From assembly GCA_028714035.1 (NCBI GenBank), contig JAQTNA010000033.1, positions 1 to 52,920 on the forward strand: DNA of 52,920 nt, given 5' to 3'. Numbering within the stretch: position 1 is the first letter of the stretch; each line of letters begins with the position of its first letter. The translations under genes were made by a program, and so were the position numbers. The notes under the pieces were generated by a model. The model was not told the DNA's origin and searched no databases. It saw only the letters and a list, made by a program, of their open reading frames with translations. The DNA comes from Rhodocyclaceae bacterium. GTDB taxonomy: Bacteria > Pseudomonadota > Gammaproteobacteria > Burkholderiales > Rhodocyclaceae. Shown piece after piece: positions 9,516-17,713 of the stretch.

Positions 9516-10571
9516 TCACACCGTCAGATCTATCTGTTGCAGGGTGCCGGCGCTGCCGTTCTCGTTCAGGTAGACGCCGGTGCTCTTCACCGCACCGAGG
9601 GACTGGTTGGCGCCATCCTTGATTTCGAAGGGCGTGGTCTGGCTGGAGAGGGACAAGGCGCCCACGCCCAGGGCCTTGAGGCTCGTCAGGCTGCCGCCAC
9701 CCTTGGCATCCGGAGACCAGGCCTTGAGTTGGCTGAAGATCGGATCGTTGTCGTCTATCCAGCCGTTGCCGTCCGCGTCGTATTGCTTAAGGTCGGCGAA
9801 GCCGTTGCCGTTGGCCGTGCCGAAGAGTTCCTTGCCCGAATCCACCTTGCCATTGCCGTTGGCGTCCAGGGCGACGTAGGCGCTGCCCGAGCCGAGCAGG
9901 GCGACCTTGGCCGTCTGTCCGTCCCCCGCGATGTCGAAGGCGAAGCGGGTGTCCTGGAGTTGTGCCGCCGTGCCGGAGAAGTTGATGACCAGAGGATCCT
10001 TTTTCACGGCGTCCCCGGCCCGCAGGCTGACGCTGGATTGCTCGGAGTAGGAGCGGCTCATCTGCACGTCCAGGTTGAAGGATATTTGCTTGCCGTCGGT
10101 GGTCTGGATGCTGCCGCTGGCCTGGAAACTCGTCCGCTCGGCCTCCGTGCGGGTTTCCTGGCGATCATATTCGATGCCGAAACCGGCCTTGGCCGGCGGG
10201 GCCGATTGCGTCGGGTGGCTGGCGGAACTTCCGGACAAGGTTCCCGACCCCTGGCTACCCAGGCTGGCCGCGGAAAATAGCTTCAGCTTGTGGCCGATCA
10301 TGATCTCGACGATGGACTTCACCAGACTCAACATCGGGTCGCCGATCGTGCCCTCATCCGCCTCGGCGGAAGGCGCCGTTTCCTGGGCCTGCCTGGCGGC
10401 GGGGGAGATGTCCACCCGGGGCGGGTCGGCCGGCGCTACCAGGGTTCGCCCCTTGCCCTCGAAGTCCGGACGCTGGGCGCCGACCCACATCTTGAGATTC
10501 TCCGACACGGATCGGGCGTTGGTGGCGTAATGCTGGCTGGACAAGTCCATGGAATAAGCGGCGATTTTCAT
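9516..10571 (-). CDS. Hypothetical protein with EF-hand-like calcium loops
   Basis: 351 residues, no signal peptide or membrane segment. The N-terminal third is polar; the middle part (VEIMIGHKLKLFSAASLGSQ, then SFQASGSIQTTDGKQISFNL) looks beta-rich. The C-terminal third contains two DxNxNG-type calcium loops, VALDANGNGKVDSGKELFG and KQYDADGNGWIDDNDPIFSQ, 20-25 residues apart. This arrangement resembles conserved proteobacterial proteins with an EF-hand pair after a beta domain, often surface or secreted by a leaderless route, but the function is not known. The ATG at 10571 is chosen for its GGAG at eight bases; an in-frame start 13 codons upstream is less likely. Confidence 0.75.
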   Translation of the reverse strand: MKIAAYSMDLSSQHYATNARSVSENLKMWVGAQRPDFEGKGRTLVAPADPPRVDISPAARQAQETAPSAEADEGTIGDPMLSLVKSIVEIMIGHKLKLFSAASLGSQGSGTLSGSSASHPTQSAPPAKAGFGIEYDRQETRTEAERTSFQASGSIQTTDGKQISFNLDVQMSRSYSEQSSVSLRAGDAVKKDPLVINFSGTAAQLQDTRFAFDIAGDGQTAKVALLGSGSAYVALDANGNGKVDSGKELFGTANGNGFADLKQYDADGNGWIDDNDPIFSQLKAWSPDAKGGGSLTSLKALGVGALSLSSQTTPFEIKDGANQSLGAVKSTGVYLNENGSAGTLQQIDLTV

Positions 10572-10739
10572 GGTGGCTGCTCCGCGACGATATGAGGTAC
10601 TTAACGGCAATTTCCGACCTTCGGCTTAGGGTGCGACGTGCTGCCCGGTGGAAGATTTTTGGGAAGGCGCGGGCGGGGCTTGGAACTGGCCGTATCGCCC
10701 CGATGTTGCGTAGGTGCGGCAATGTTTGAGGGACACGGA

Positions 10740-11129
10740 ATGGAGAAAGCGATGACGAAGGAAGCGATATTGGTTTTTGCCCACGGCGCGCGTGACCCGG
10801 CCTGGGCGGAACCCCTGGAGCGCATATGCGCGCTCGTGCGTCAGAGACGCCCGGAGGTTCGCGTGGAACTGGCCTTCCTGGAACTGATGCAGCCCTTGAT
10901 AGGCGAAGCCCTGGATCGGATGGCGGGAGCGGGTTTCGCTCGCATCACCATCGTTCCCGCCTTCATGGCGCCGGGGGGGCACATCAGGAAGGATCTGCCC
11001 GAACTGGTGGCGGCGGCCCGGGTACGGCATCCCGGGCTGGAGGTACGGGTCACGGCGGCCATAGGACAGAGCGAGGGCGTGATTTCCGCCATCGCGGATT
11101 TCGCGATCTCCGCCCTGGCGGCGTCTTGA
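10740..11129 (+). CDS. Sirohydrochlorin chelatase, short CbiX/SirB type
   Basis: 129 residues, the length of single-domain class II chelatases (CbiX-S), which work as dimers and insert Co2+ or Fe2+ into sirohydrochlorin for cobalamin or siroheme. Key features: ILVFAHGARDPAWAEPLERI with the metal-binding His of the FAHG motif, LAFLELMQPLIGEALDRM, and ITIVPAFMAPGGHIRKDLPE with the second His of GGH. The start at 10740 has GAGG eight bases upstream; ATG 10752 with GGAG six bases upstream is equally possible. It stands alone; siroheme would serve sulfite or nitrite reductases, consistent with the sulfur genes that follow (inference). Confidence 0.9.
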   Translation: MEKAMTKEAILVFAHGARDPAWAEPLERICALVRQRRPEVRVELAFLELMQPLIGEALDRMAGAGFARITIVPAFMAPGGHIRKDLPELVAAARVRHPGLEVRVTAAIGQSEGVISAIADFAISALAAS

Positions 11130-11169
11130 GACCTTCTGCGGGGCCGTTGATCCTGGAAGAAGCATTTGA

Positions 11170-11293
11170 TTCACCGCAGAGACGCTGATAAAACAAGAAC
11201 TTGTGCGGATTTTCGGCGTCACCCAATGGCTGAAATTGCAAGCCACGATAACGCATGGTTTTTCCCCTGCGCCTCCGCGTCTCTGCGGTTCAA
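11170..11293. repeat. Paired CCGCAGAG-type intergenic inverted repeat, copy C
   Basis: The left arm TTCACCGCAGAGACGCTGAT (11170-11189) and the right arm CTCCGCGTCTCTGCGGTTCA (11273-11292) are inverted complements, about 80 bases apart. The 380-base gap 11130-11510 holds this element and, downstream, the unassigned promoter of the adaptor gene. Confidence 0.7.
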
Positions 11294-11510
11294 GCAGAGG
11301 TTTCCACGTTTATTTGTAATCTTGTGTTTCCGGCTGGCCCGTATTATTGCGATATCTTCAAACCCAGCACTTGCCAGGAAGCCTGAGTAGGCATTTCGGC
11401 CTCCTGCTCGCGCTTTGACTTATTTGTGTATAAAAGTTTTCGATTGCGATCCTTGCCCAATAAGGTAAGCTTAAGGACCGAAAGGAATATTAGATAGTGC
11501 TTATATTTCC

Positions 11511-12602
11511 ATGAAAAGATGTTTCTCCCTGTTCCGCGCCGAAGGCGTTCCGAGCCGGCGCGGATTTTTGTTTACGCGACTGGCGGCAGCACTGATTCTG
11601 CCGGCGGCCTTGGCCGGTGCGCCAGTGCGTGCGGCGGCCCCCGCCCTGTCCACGGTGACGGTGGAGATGCGGGAGGTATTCCTGACCTACCCCGCTGAAG
11701 CCGTGGTGGAGGCCATCCATCAGGCGACCGTGGCGTCCCAGGTCCAGGGGCGGGTCATGGAAATGCGCGTGGATGCGGGCGACAAGGTCAAGCGCGGCCA
11801 GGTGCTGATGCGGATTGACGAGCGGGAGACGGCCCAGGCAGCCGCCGGCGCGGACGCTCAGGCCCAGGCCGCCTCCGCCAGCCTGGCCAACGCCAAGGCA
11901 AGCTTCGAGCGCACCAGGAACCTCTTTACCCAGAAATTCGTCAGCCAGGCTGCGCTGGACCAGGCGGAAGCCGCCTACAAGGCGGCCCAGGGCCAGTTTG
12001 ATGCGGCGCGCGCGGGCCATGGCCAGGCCGCGACGGTGAAGAGTTTCACCACCGTAAGCTCACCCCTGACGGGCGTCGTGGCTCAGCGTCTGGTGGAGAT
12101 GGGCGAGATGGCCGAGCCGGGCAAGCCGCTGATCTCCGTGTTCGAGCCGGGCAGCCTGCGCGTCGTGGCGAGCATTCCCCAATACAAGCTCGCCGAGGTG
12201 AGGAAGAACCTCAAGGCGCGGGTGGAGTTTCCGGATAGCGGCAGATGGCTGGATGGCGTCCGGGTGGAGGTCTTGCCCACGGCGGACAGCCAGACCCACG
12301 CGGTGCGGGCGAGGGTGATCCTGCCCGGAGACGGCGCGGGCGCCGTGCCCGGCATGTTCGCTCGGGCGCATTTTGTCATCGGACAGGCAAGGAAGCTGGT
12401 GCTGCCGCAGAAGGCGGTGTTGCGCCGAGGCGAGGTGACGGCGGTCTATGTGCAGGACGGCGCGGGCAAGCTCTCCCTGCGCCAGGTCCGATTGGGCGAA
12501 AATCTGGCGGATGGCCTGGCGGAAGTGCTGGCCGGGATTTCCGCGGGAGAGAAAGTGGTTCTGGATCCGGTCCAGGCCGAGATCAGGTTGAAGCAGGGCT
12601 GA
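11511..12602 (+). CDS. RND efflux periplasmic adaptor (membrane fusion protein)
   Basis: 363 residues. The adaptor bridges the RND pump and an outer membrane channel. The export signal (about residues 16-43) begins SRRGFLFTRLAAALILPAAL, reminiscent of a twin-arginine motif. Then come the barrel-sandwich half-motif (ATVASQVQGRVMEMRVDAGDKVKRGQVL), an alpha-hairpin rich in Ala and Gln (about 105-170), the second lipoyl half (SSPLTGVVAQRLVEMGEMAEPGKPL), and the beta-barrel and membrane-proximal domains (VRARVILPG...VPGMFARA). It is the first gene of a same-strand group with sqr and the RND permease. No outer membrane factor gene is present in the group. Confidence 0.92.
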   Translation: MKRCFSLFRAEGVPSRRGFLFTRLAAALILPAALAGAPVRAAAPALSTVTVEMREVFLTYPAEAVVEAIHQATVASQVQGRVMEMRVDAGDKVKRGQVLMRIDERETAQAAAGADAQAQAASASLANAKASFERTRNLFTQKFVSQAALDQAEAAYKAAQGQFDAARAGHGQAATVKSFTTVSSPLTGVVAQRLVEMGEMAEPGKPLISVFEPGSLRVVASIPQYKLAEVRKNLKARVEFPDSGRWLDGVRVEVLPTADSQTHAVRARVILPGDGAGAVPGMFARAHFVIGQARKLVLPQKAVLRRGEVTAVYVQDGAGKLSLRQVRLGENLADGLAEVLAGISAGEKVVLDPVQAEIRLKQG

Positions 12603-12625
12603 AGCAGGGTAGAAGAACGTGAAGG

Positions 12626-12650
12626 AGGTGCCCGGCAAGCGGGGGCGCCT
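12626..12650 (+). other. Stem-loop between adaptor and sqr
   Basis: AGGTGCCC (12626-12633) pairs with GGGCGCCT (12643-12650), 8 bp with one G-U pair and a 9-base loop. No T-run follows at once. It could moderate read-through from the adaptor gene into sqr or protect the sqr message; an sqr-specific start could lie between it and 12729. Confidence 0.45.
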
Positions 12651-12728
12651 CTCTGAAACCAAGGTAACGATAATTATTCGATTTTTTGGGATGGAGACTT
12701 CCCGGTATTTTCCAAAGGAGGAAGACAG

Positions 12729-14003
12729 ATGGCGCATATCGTGATTCTGGGGGCGGGTATCGGCGGCATGCCGATGGCGTATGAGATTCGTGAAGCCGCA
12801 AGGCCTGAGGATCGTATCACCGTAATTTCCAACAACCCGAAGTTCCACTTTACCCCCAGCAATCCCTGGGTTGCGGTGGACTGGCGCAAGAGGGATGACA
12901 TCGAGCTCGAACTGGGTCCGATCCTGGAGCGGCGCAAGATCGGTTTCATCGCCGTGGGCGCCAAGCGTCTGCACCCGGAACAGAACCAGATCGAACTGGC
13001 CGATGGCCGCAAGATTGACTACGACTACCTGGTGATCGCCACCGGTCCGAAGCTGGCCTTCGAGGAAGTGGAAGGCCTGGGGCCGGAACACCATACCAAC
13101 TCCGTTTGCCACGTGGATCACGCGGTGCACGCCGAGCAGAACTGGCAGAAATTCGTCAAGGATCCCGGCCCCATCGTGGTGGGTGCGGTGCAGGGGGCGT
13201 CCTGCTTCGGCCCGGCCTACGAGTTCGCCATGATCATGGAAACGGACCTGCGCCGCCGCAAGATTCGCGACAAGGTGCCCATGACCTTCGTCACCGCCGA
13301 ACCCTACATCGGCCATCTGGGCCTGGGTGGCGTGGGCGATTCCAAGGGCATGATCGAGTCCATCTTCCGCGACCGCCACATCAAGTGGATCTGCAACGCC
13401 AAGGTGACCAAGGTCGAGGCGGGCAAGATGTTCGTCACGGAGCACGACGAGGAAGGCAAGCCGAAGAAGGAGCACGAACTGCCCCACAAGTACGCCATGA
13501 TGCTGCCGGCGTTCAAGGGCATTGACGCCGTGTTCGGTATCGAGGGGCTGACCAATCCCCGCGGTTTCATCCTGGTGGACCAGCATCAGCGGAATCCCAA
13601 GTTCAAGAACATCTTCTCCGTGGGCGTGTGCGTGGCCATTCCCCCGGTGGAGGCGACCCCGGTTCCCTGCGGCACGCCCAAGACCGGTTACATGATCGAG
13701 TCCATGGTGACGGCCACGGCGCACAATCTGCGCGCCATGCTGGACGGCAAGGAACCTGTGGAAAAGGCCACCTGGAACGCCATCTGTCTGGCGGACTTCG
13801 GTGACAGCGGCGCCGCCTTCGTGGCCCTGCCCCAGATCCCGCCGCGCAACGTGAACTGGTTCTCTGAAGGCAAGTGGGTGCACCTGGCCAAGGTCGCCTT
13901 CGAGAAGTATTTCCTGCGCAAGATGAAGAAGGGCACTTCCGAGCACGTGTTCGAGAAGCTCGTGTTGAACGCCCTGGGCATCATGAAACTGAAAGGCAAG
14001 TAA
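12729..14003 (+). CDS. sqr: Sulfide:quinone oxidoreductase, type I
   Basis: 424 residues. Membrane-associated flavoprotein that oxidises sulfide to polysulfide or sulfur and reduces quinone. The N-terminus has the FAD Rossmann motif VILGAGIGGMPMAYEIR. The three redox cysteines expected for type I enzymes are seen at Cys127 (NSVCHVDHA), Cys159 (VQGASCFGPAYEFA) and Cys353 (NAICLADFGD). The AEPYIGHLGLGGVGDSKG, PVPCGTPKTGYMIESM and WVHLAKVAFEKYFLRKMKKG segments match the Acidithiobacillus ferrooxidans enzyme as I recall it. An AAAGGAGGAAG ribosome site precedes the ATG. It is placed between an RND adaptor and an RND permease, an unusual setting. Confidence 0.95.
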   Translation: MAHIVILGAGIGGMPMAYEIREAARPEDRITVISNNPKFHFTPSNPWVAVDWRKRDDIELELGPILERRKIGFIAVGAKRLHPEQNQIELADGRKIDYDYLVIATGPKLAFEEVEGLGPEHHTNSVCHVDHAVHAEQNWQKFVKDPGPIVVGAVQGASCFGPAYEFAMIMETDLRRRKIRDKVPMTFVTAEPYIGHLGLGGVGDSKGMIESIFRDRHIKWICNAKVTKVEAGKMFVTEHDEEGKPKKEHELPHKYAMMLPAFKGIDAVFGIEGLTNPRGFILVDQHQRNPKFKNIFSVGVCVAIPPVEATPVPCGTPKTGYMIESMVTATAHNLRAMLDGKEPVEKATWNAICLADFGDSGAAFVALPQIPPRNVNWFSEGKWVHLAKVAFEKYFLRKMKKGTSEHVFEKLVLNALGIMKLKGK

Positions 14004-14006
14004 CAC

Positions 14007-14083
14007 GGTGAGCCGTGAGCGGTAAGGGGTAAGCGGCGTTTCGTCTTCCCCGCCGCTCACCGCTTTCCGCTTACCGCTAACCA
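14007..14083. repeat. GTGAGCGGTAAG-type hairpin repeat, left of RND permease
   Basis: Repeats of the type GGTGAGC, GTGAGCGGTAAG and GGTAAGC in the left half are answered by CCGCTCACCGC and CCGCTTACCGC in the right half, so the 77 bases can form a long imperfect hairpin. It fills the entire sqr-permease gap. A similar element lies at 17341-17405. Confidence 0.7.
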
Positions 14084-14088
14084 AAAAT

Positions 14089-17000
14089 ATGGGCATTTCC
14101 GGACGCATCGCCGCATTCTTTCTTCGCAACCAGATCACGCCTCTGATCGCCCTGGTTGCCCTTCTCCTCGGGATATTCGCGGTGCTGGTGACGCCGCGGG
14201 AGGAGGAACCGCAGATCAACGTCACCATGGCGAACGTCTTCATCCCGTTCCCGGGCGCCTCCGCCCGCGACGTGGAGAATCTGGTGGCGCGGCCGGCGGA
14301 GCAGGTGCTCTCGCGCATCTCCGGCATTGACCACATCTATTCCGTTTCCCGCCCGGGCATGGCCGTGATCACGGTCCAGTACATCGTGGGCGAGGACCCG
14401 ATTCAGGCGCTGGTGCGCCTCTACGACACCATCAACTCCAACCGGGACTGGGTTTCGCCCAACCTGGGCGTGGGCGAGGCCATCATCAAGCCCAAGGGCA
14501 TTGACGACGTGCCCATCGTCACCCTGAGCTTCTGGACACCGGACAAGACCCGCACCGCCTTCGACATGCAGGAGGTCTCCCGTGCCGTGGAGATCGAACT
14601 GAAGCGCGTCAAGGGCACTCGGGACGTGACCACCGTGGGCGGGCCGGGTCATGTGATCCGAGTGCTCATGGACTCCGAGTCCATGAACGCCCATGGCGTG
14701 ACGGCCCAGGATATCCGGGCCTCGCTCCAGGTCTCCAATTCCTCCCAGCCGGCCGGCAACCTGGTGGCGGGCGGCCAGGAACTGCTGGTCCAGACCGGTA
14801 CCTATATCGAATCCGGCGCCGACGTGAAGAAACTCGTGGTGGGCGTCTTCAACCGCCATCCGGTGTTCATGTCCGACGTGGCGCGCGTCGAGGACGGACC
14901 CGACCAGCCGAGCCAGTACGTCATGTTCGGGGTGGGCAAGGCCGCCGCCGAAGCCGGCATTCCTGCCGGGACCAAGGGCGCGGGAGTGGGCCAGGAATAT
15001 CCGGCGGTCACCCTGTCCGTTTCCAAGAAGCCGGGGGTCAACGCGGCCGACGTGGCCGAGCAGGTCATCGCCCGCGCCAACGCCTTGAAGGGTACGGTCA
15101 TTCCGGAAGGCGTGAACTTCACGGTCACGCGCAACTACGGCCAAACCGCCACGGACAAGGCCCAGAAGCTCATCGGCAAACTCATCTTCGCCACGTCCTT
15201 CGTGGTGCTGCTGGTGTTCTTCGCCCTGGGCTGGAGGGAAGCGATCATCGTCGGCGCCGCCGTGTCCCTGACGCTCGCCGCGACCCTGTTCGCCTCCTGG
15301 GCCTGGGGCTTCACCCTGAACCGGGTGTCCCTCTTCGCCCTGATTTTCTCCATCGGTATCCTGGTGGACGACGCCATCGTGGTGGTGGAGAACATCCATC
15401 GCCGGAGCCTGATGGAGCCCGGCAAGAAATTGTGGGAGATCATTCCCGGCGCGGTGGACGAGGTGGGCGGCCCGACGATACTCGCGACCCTCACGGTGAT
15501 CGCGGCGCTCCTGCCCATGGCCTTCGTGTCCGGCCTGATGGGGCCCTACATGAGCCCCATACCGATCAACGCCTCCATGGGCATGGCCATCTCCCTGGCC
15601 ATCGCCTTCGTCATCACGCCCTGGTTCTACCTGGTGGTGAAGGGGGAACATGGCGGTCATGGCGGCGGCCACGGGGAGACGGCCGGGCCGGGCAAGATGG
15701 ATCGCTTCTTCCGGCGCCTCCTCTCGCCCTACCTGGATGAACGCACGGGCAGGCGGGCCCGGCGCAAGCTCTGGCTGGGCATCCTCGGCGCCATCGTCCT
15801 CTCCGTTTCCCTGGCGGTGGTGAAGCTGGTGGTGCTGAAGATGCTGCCCTTCGACAACAAGTCGGAGTTCCAGGTGGTGCTGGACATGCCCGTGGGCACC
15901 CCGGTGGAGGACACGGCCCGGGTGCTGCACGAGATGGGCGTCTACCTGTCCTCGGTGGAGGAGGTCACGGACTACGAGTCCTATGCCGGAACCGCCAGCC
16001 CGATCAACTTCAATGGCCTGGTGCGTCAGTATTACCTGCGCAACGGGAGCGAGATGGGCGACATCCAGGTGAACCTGGCGGACAAGCATCACCGCACGAG
16101 GAAGAGCCACGAGATCGCCGGCGCCGTGCGCCAGAAAATCCACGACATCGCCGCCCGTCACGGCGGCAATGCCAAGGTGGTGGAAGTGCCTCCGGGCCCG
16201 CCCGTACTCTCGCCCATCGTCGCCGAGGTCTACGGGCCGGATTACGCCGGGCAGATGGTGGTGGCCAAGAAGGTGCGCGCGGAATTCGAGAAGACCGCCG
16301 ACATCGTGGGCGTGGACGACTCGGTCAATGCCAATGCGCCCAAGGTGCTCCTGCGGGTGGATCAGGCCAAGGCGGCGCTGCTGGGCGTGGCCCAGAAGGA
16401 CATCGTGGAAGTGGTGCGCCTGGGCCTTACCGGCGAGGACGTGACGCCGGCCCACACCGGTGAGTCCAAGTACGAGGTGCCGGTGCGGGTCACCTTGCCG
16501 GCCGAACAGCAGAGTTCCGTGGACAACCTCCTGAAGATGACCGTGCGTTCCAGGGATGGTCGCCTCATTCCCATCTCCGAAGTGGTGCGCGCCCAGCGCA
16601 TGGACCGGGAGAAGGTCATCTACCACAAGGATCTGCTGCCCGTCGTGTACGTCGTGGGCGACGTGGCCGGCAAGCTGGATTCTCCGCTTTACGGCATGTT
16701 CGACATCCGCGCTGCGGTTGCCGGCATGGAGCTCGCAGGCGGTCCCGGCATGGCCGGTACCATCAAGGACTGGTTCATCCATCAGCCGGACGATCCCTAT
16801 GCCGGCTACTCGGTGAAGTGGGACGGCGAGTGGCAGGTGACCTACGAAACCTTTCGCGACATGGGGGCGGCCTACGGCGTGGGCCTGATACTGATCTACC
16901 TGCTGGTGGTGGCCCAGTTCCGCTCCTACCTGGTGCCTCTCATCATCATGGCGCCCATCCCGCTCACCATCATCGGCGTCATGCCGGGCCATGCCCTGTG

Positions 17001-17340
17001 GGGTTCCCAGTTCACCGCCACCTCCATGATCGGCATGATCGCCCTGGCCGGGATCATCGTGCGTAACTCCATCCTGCTGGTGGACTTCATCAACCAGCAG
17101 GTGGCGGAGGGCGTCGAATTCGCGGAAGCCGTGATTCAGTCGGCCATCGTGCGCGCCAAGCCCATCGCCCTCACGGGCCTTGCGGCCATGCTCGGCGCCT
17201 TGTTCATCCTGGATGACCCGATCTTCAACGGCCTCGCCCTTGCCCTGATCTTCGGCATCTTCGTGTCCACCCTGCTGACCCTGGTGGTGATACCGGTGCT
17301 TTATTTTTCTGCCATGCGCGGGCGCACGGCAGAAAAGTAA
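14089..17340 (+). CDS. RND-family efflux transporter permease
   Basis: 1083 residues. Inner-membrane, proton-driven pump of the AcrB/MexB superfamily. Visible: the N-terminal helix (PLIALVALLLGIFAVLVTPREEEPQI), the periplasmic porter domain, TM2-6 (FATSFVVLLVFFALGWREA; ILVDDAIVVVENIHRR with the paired Asp of the proton relay; LPMAFVSGLMGPYMSPIPIN), a second porter domain, and TM7-12 (GVGLILIYLLVVAQFRSY; GIIVRNSILLVDFINQQ). A His-rich segment, HGGHGGGHG (H521, H524, H528), sits in the cytoplasmic loop between the two halves and is not a standard feature. No ribosome site is visible before the ATG. Substrate unknown; the sqr neighbour suggests sulfur species, metals or thiols (inference). Confidence 0.93.
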   Translation: MGISGRIAAFFLRNQITPLIALVALLLGIFAVLVTPREEEPQINVTMANVFIPFPGASARDVENLVARPAEQVLSRISGIDHIYSVSRPGMAVITVQYIVGEDPIQALVRLYDTINSNRDWVSPNLGVGEAIIKPKGIDDVPIVTLSFWTPDKTRTAFDMQEVSRAVEIELKRVKGTRDVTTVGGPGHVIRVLMDSESMNAHGVTAQDIRASLQVSNSSQPAGNLVAGGQELLVQTGTYIESGADVKKLVVGVFNRHPVFMSDVARVEDGPDQPSQYVMFGVGKAAAEAGIPAGTKGAGVGQEYPAVTLSVSKKPGVNAADVAEQVIARANALKGTVIPEGVNFTVTRNYGQTATDKAQKLIGKLIFATSFVVLLVFFALGWREAIIVGAAVSLTLAATLFASWAWGFTLNRVSLFALIFSIGILVDDAIVVVENIHRRSLMEPGKKLWEIIPGAVDEVGGPTILATLTVIAALLPMAFVSGLMGPYMSPIPINASMGMAISLAIAFVITPWFYLVVKGEHGGHGGGHGETAGPGKMDRFFRRLLSPYLDERTGRRARRKLWLGILGAIVLSVSLAVVKLVVLKMLPFDNKSEFQVVLDMPVGTPVEDTARVLHEMGVYLSSVEEVTDYESYAGTASPINFNGLVRQYYLRNGSEMGDIQVNLADKHHRTRKSHEIAGAVRQKIHDIAARHGGNAKVVEVPPGPPVLSPIVAEVYGPDYAGQMVVAKKVRAEFEKTADIVGVDDSVNANAPKVLLRVDQAKAALLGVAQKDIVEVVRLGLTGEDVTPAHTGESKYEVPVRVTLPAEQQSSVDNLLKMTVRSRDGRLIPISEVVRAQRMDREKVIYHKDLLPVVYVVGDVAGKLDSPLYGMFDIRAAVAGMELAGGPGMAGTIKDWFIHQPDDPYAGYSVKWDGEWQVTYETFRDMGAAYGVGLILIYLLVVAQFRSYLVPLIIMAPIPLTIIGVMPGHALWGSQFTATSMIGMIALAGIIVRNSILLVDFINQQVAEGVEFAEAVIQSAIVRAKPIALTGLAAMLGALFILDDPIFNGLALALIFGIFVSTLLTLVVIPVLYFSAMRGRTAEK

Positions 17341-17405
17341 GCGGTGAGCCGGTGAGCGGTAAGCTGAACTACCCGCTCATCGCTCATCGCTAACCGCTTA
17401 CCCCT
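17341..17405. repeat. GTGAGCGGTAAG-type hairpin repeat, right of RND permease
   Basis: GCGGTGAGC, GGTGAGCGGTAAG on the left and CGCTCATCGCTAACC, GCTTACCCCTTAC on the right form an imperfect hairpin of the same kind as 14007-14083. The two elements bracket the permease gene precisely. Confidence 0.7.
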
Positions 17406-17431
17406 TACTTGCGACTAAAAGGAGCAAACCA

Positions 17432-17644
17432 GTGACCGTTAATCAATTCGTCCGCATCTTCGCCGGCTTCTTCGTGCTCTTGTCCCTGGCGCTGGGGGTG
17501 GAAGGCAGCCCGATCTTCATGAGCAAGAACTGGCTCTGGTTCACCGTTTTCGTCGGCGTGAATCTCTTTCAGAGCGGCTTCACCAAGTTCTGCCCGCTGG
17601 AAAACATCCTGCGGAAGTTCGGCGTCAAGGATAGCTGCGGCTGA
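17432..17644 (+). CDS. Small DUF2892 (YgaP-like) membrane protein
   Basis: 70 residues. Two hydrophobic helices (FVRIFAGFFVLLSLALGV and NWLWFTVFVGVNLFQSGF) followed by the conserved TKFCPLENILRKFGVKD segment, characteristic of the DUF2892 family whose members are often fused to, or neighbours of, rhodanese and sulfide-oxidation genes. The start is GTG at 17432 with AAAGGAG at 17417-17423. Last gene of the adaptor-sqr-permease group; its role is unknown. Confidence 0.88.
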   Translation: MTVNQFVRIFAGFFVLLSLALGVEGSPIFMSKNWLWFTVFVGVNLFQSGFTKFCPLENILRKFGVKDSCG

Positions 17645-17646
17645 GT

Positions 17647-17712
17647 GTAGGTCGGGCTTCAGCCCGACATCGGGCGCCATGCGTGGGCCTGTCGGGATGA
17701 ATCCCGACCTAC
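17647..17712. repeat. Paired GTAGGTCGGG...CCCGACCTAC palindromic repeat
   Basis: Two short hairpins (GTCGGGCTTCAGCCCGAC and GTCGGGATGAATCCCGAC) in inverted arrangement, with outer ends GTAGG and CCTAC. It lies between convergent genes two bases after the DUF2892 stop and one base before the next gene's stop. The same family occurs at 22625-22689, 35981-36046 and 47139-47204. Confidence 0.85.
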
Positions 17713-17713
17713 C

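Noticed and set aside
11335..11352. Sigma-54-like TGGCCC...TTGCG upstream of the RND adaptor
   Set aside because: The spacing between GG and GC elements is one base too long, which is not tolerated by sigma-54 promoters.
11415..11434. TTGACT and TATAAA as a promoter for the RND adaptor
   Set aside because: The spacing is only 8 bases, too short for a sigma-70 promoter.
14077..16992. 971-codon open frame on the minus strand opposite the RND permease
   Set aside because: It is a mirror of a GC-rich coding sequence; the protein is dominated by His, Gly, Asp and Val with no recognisable domain, while the plus strand encodes a clear RND permease.
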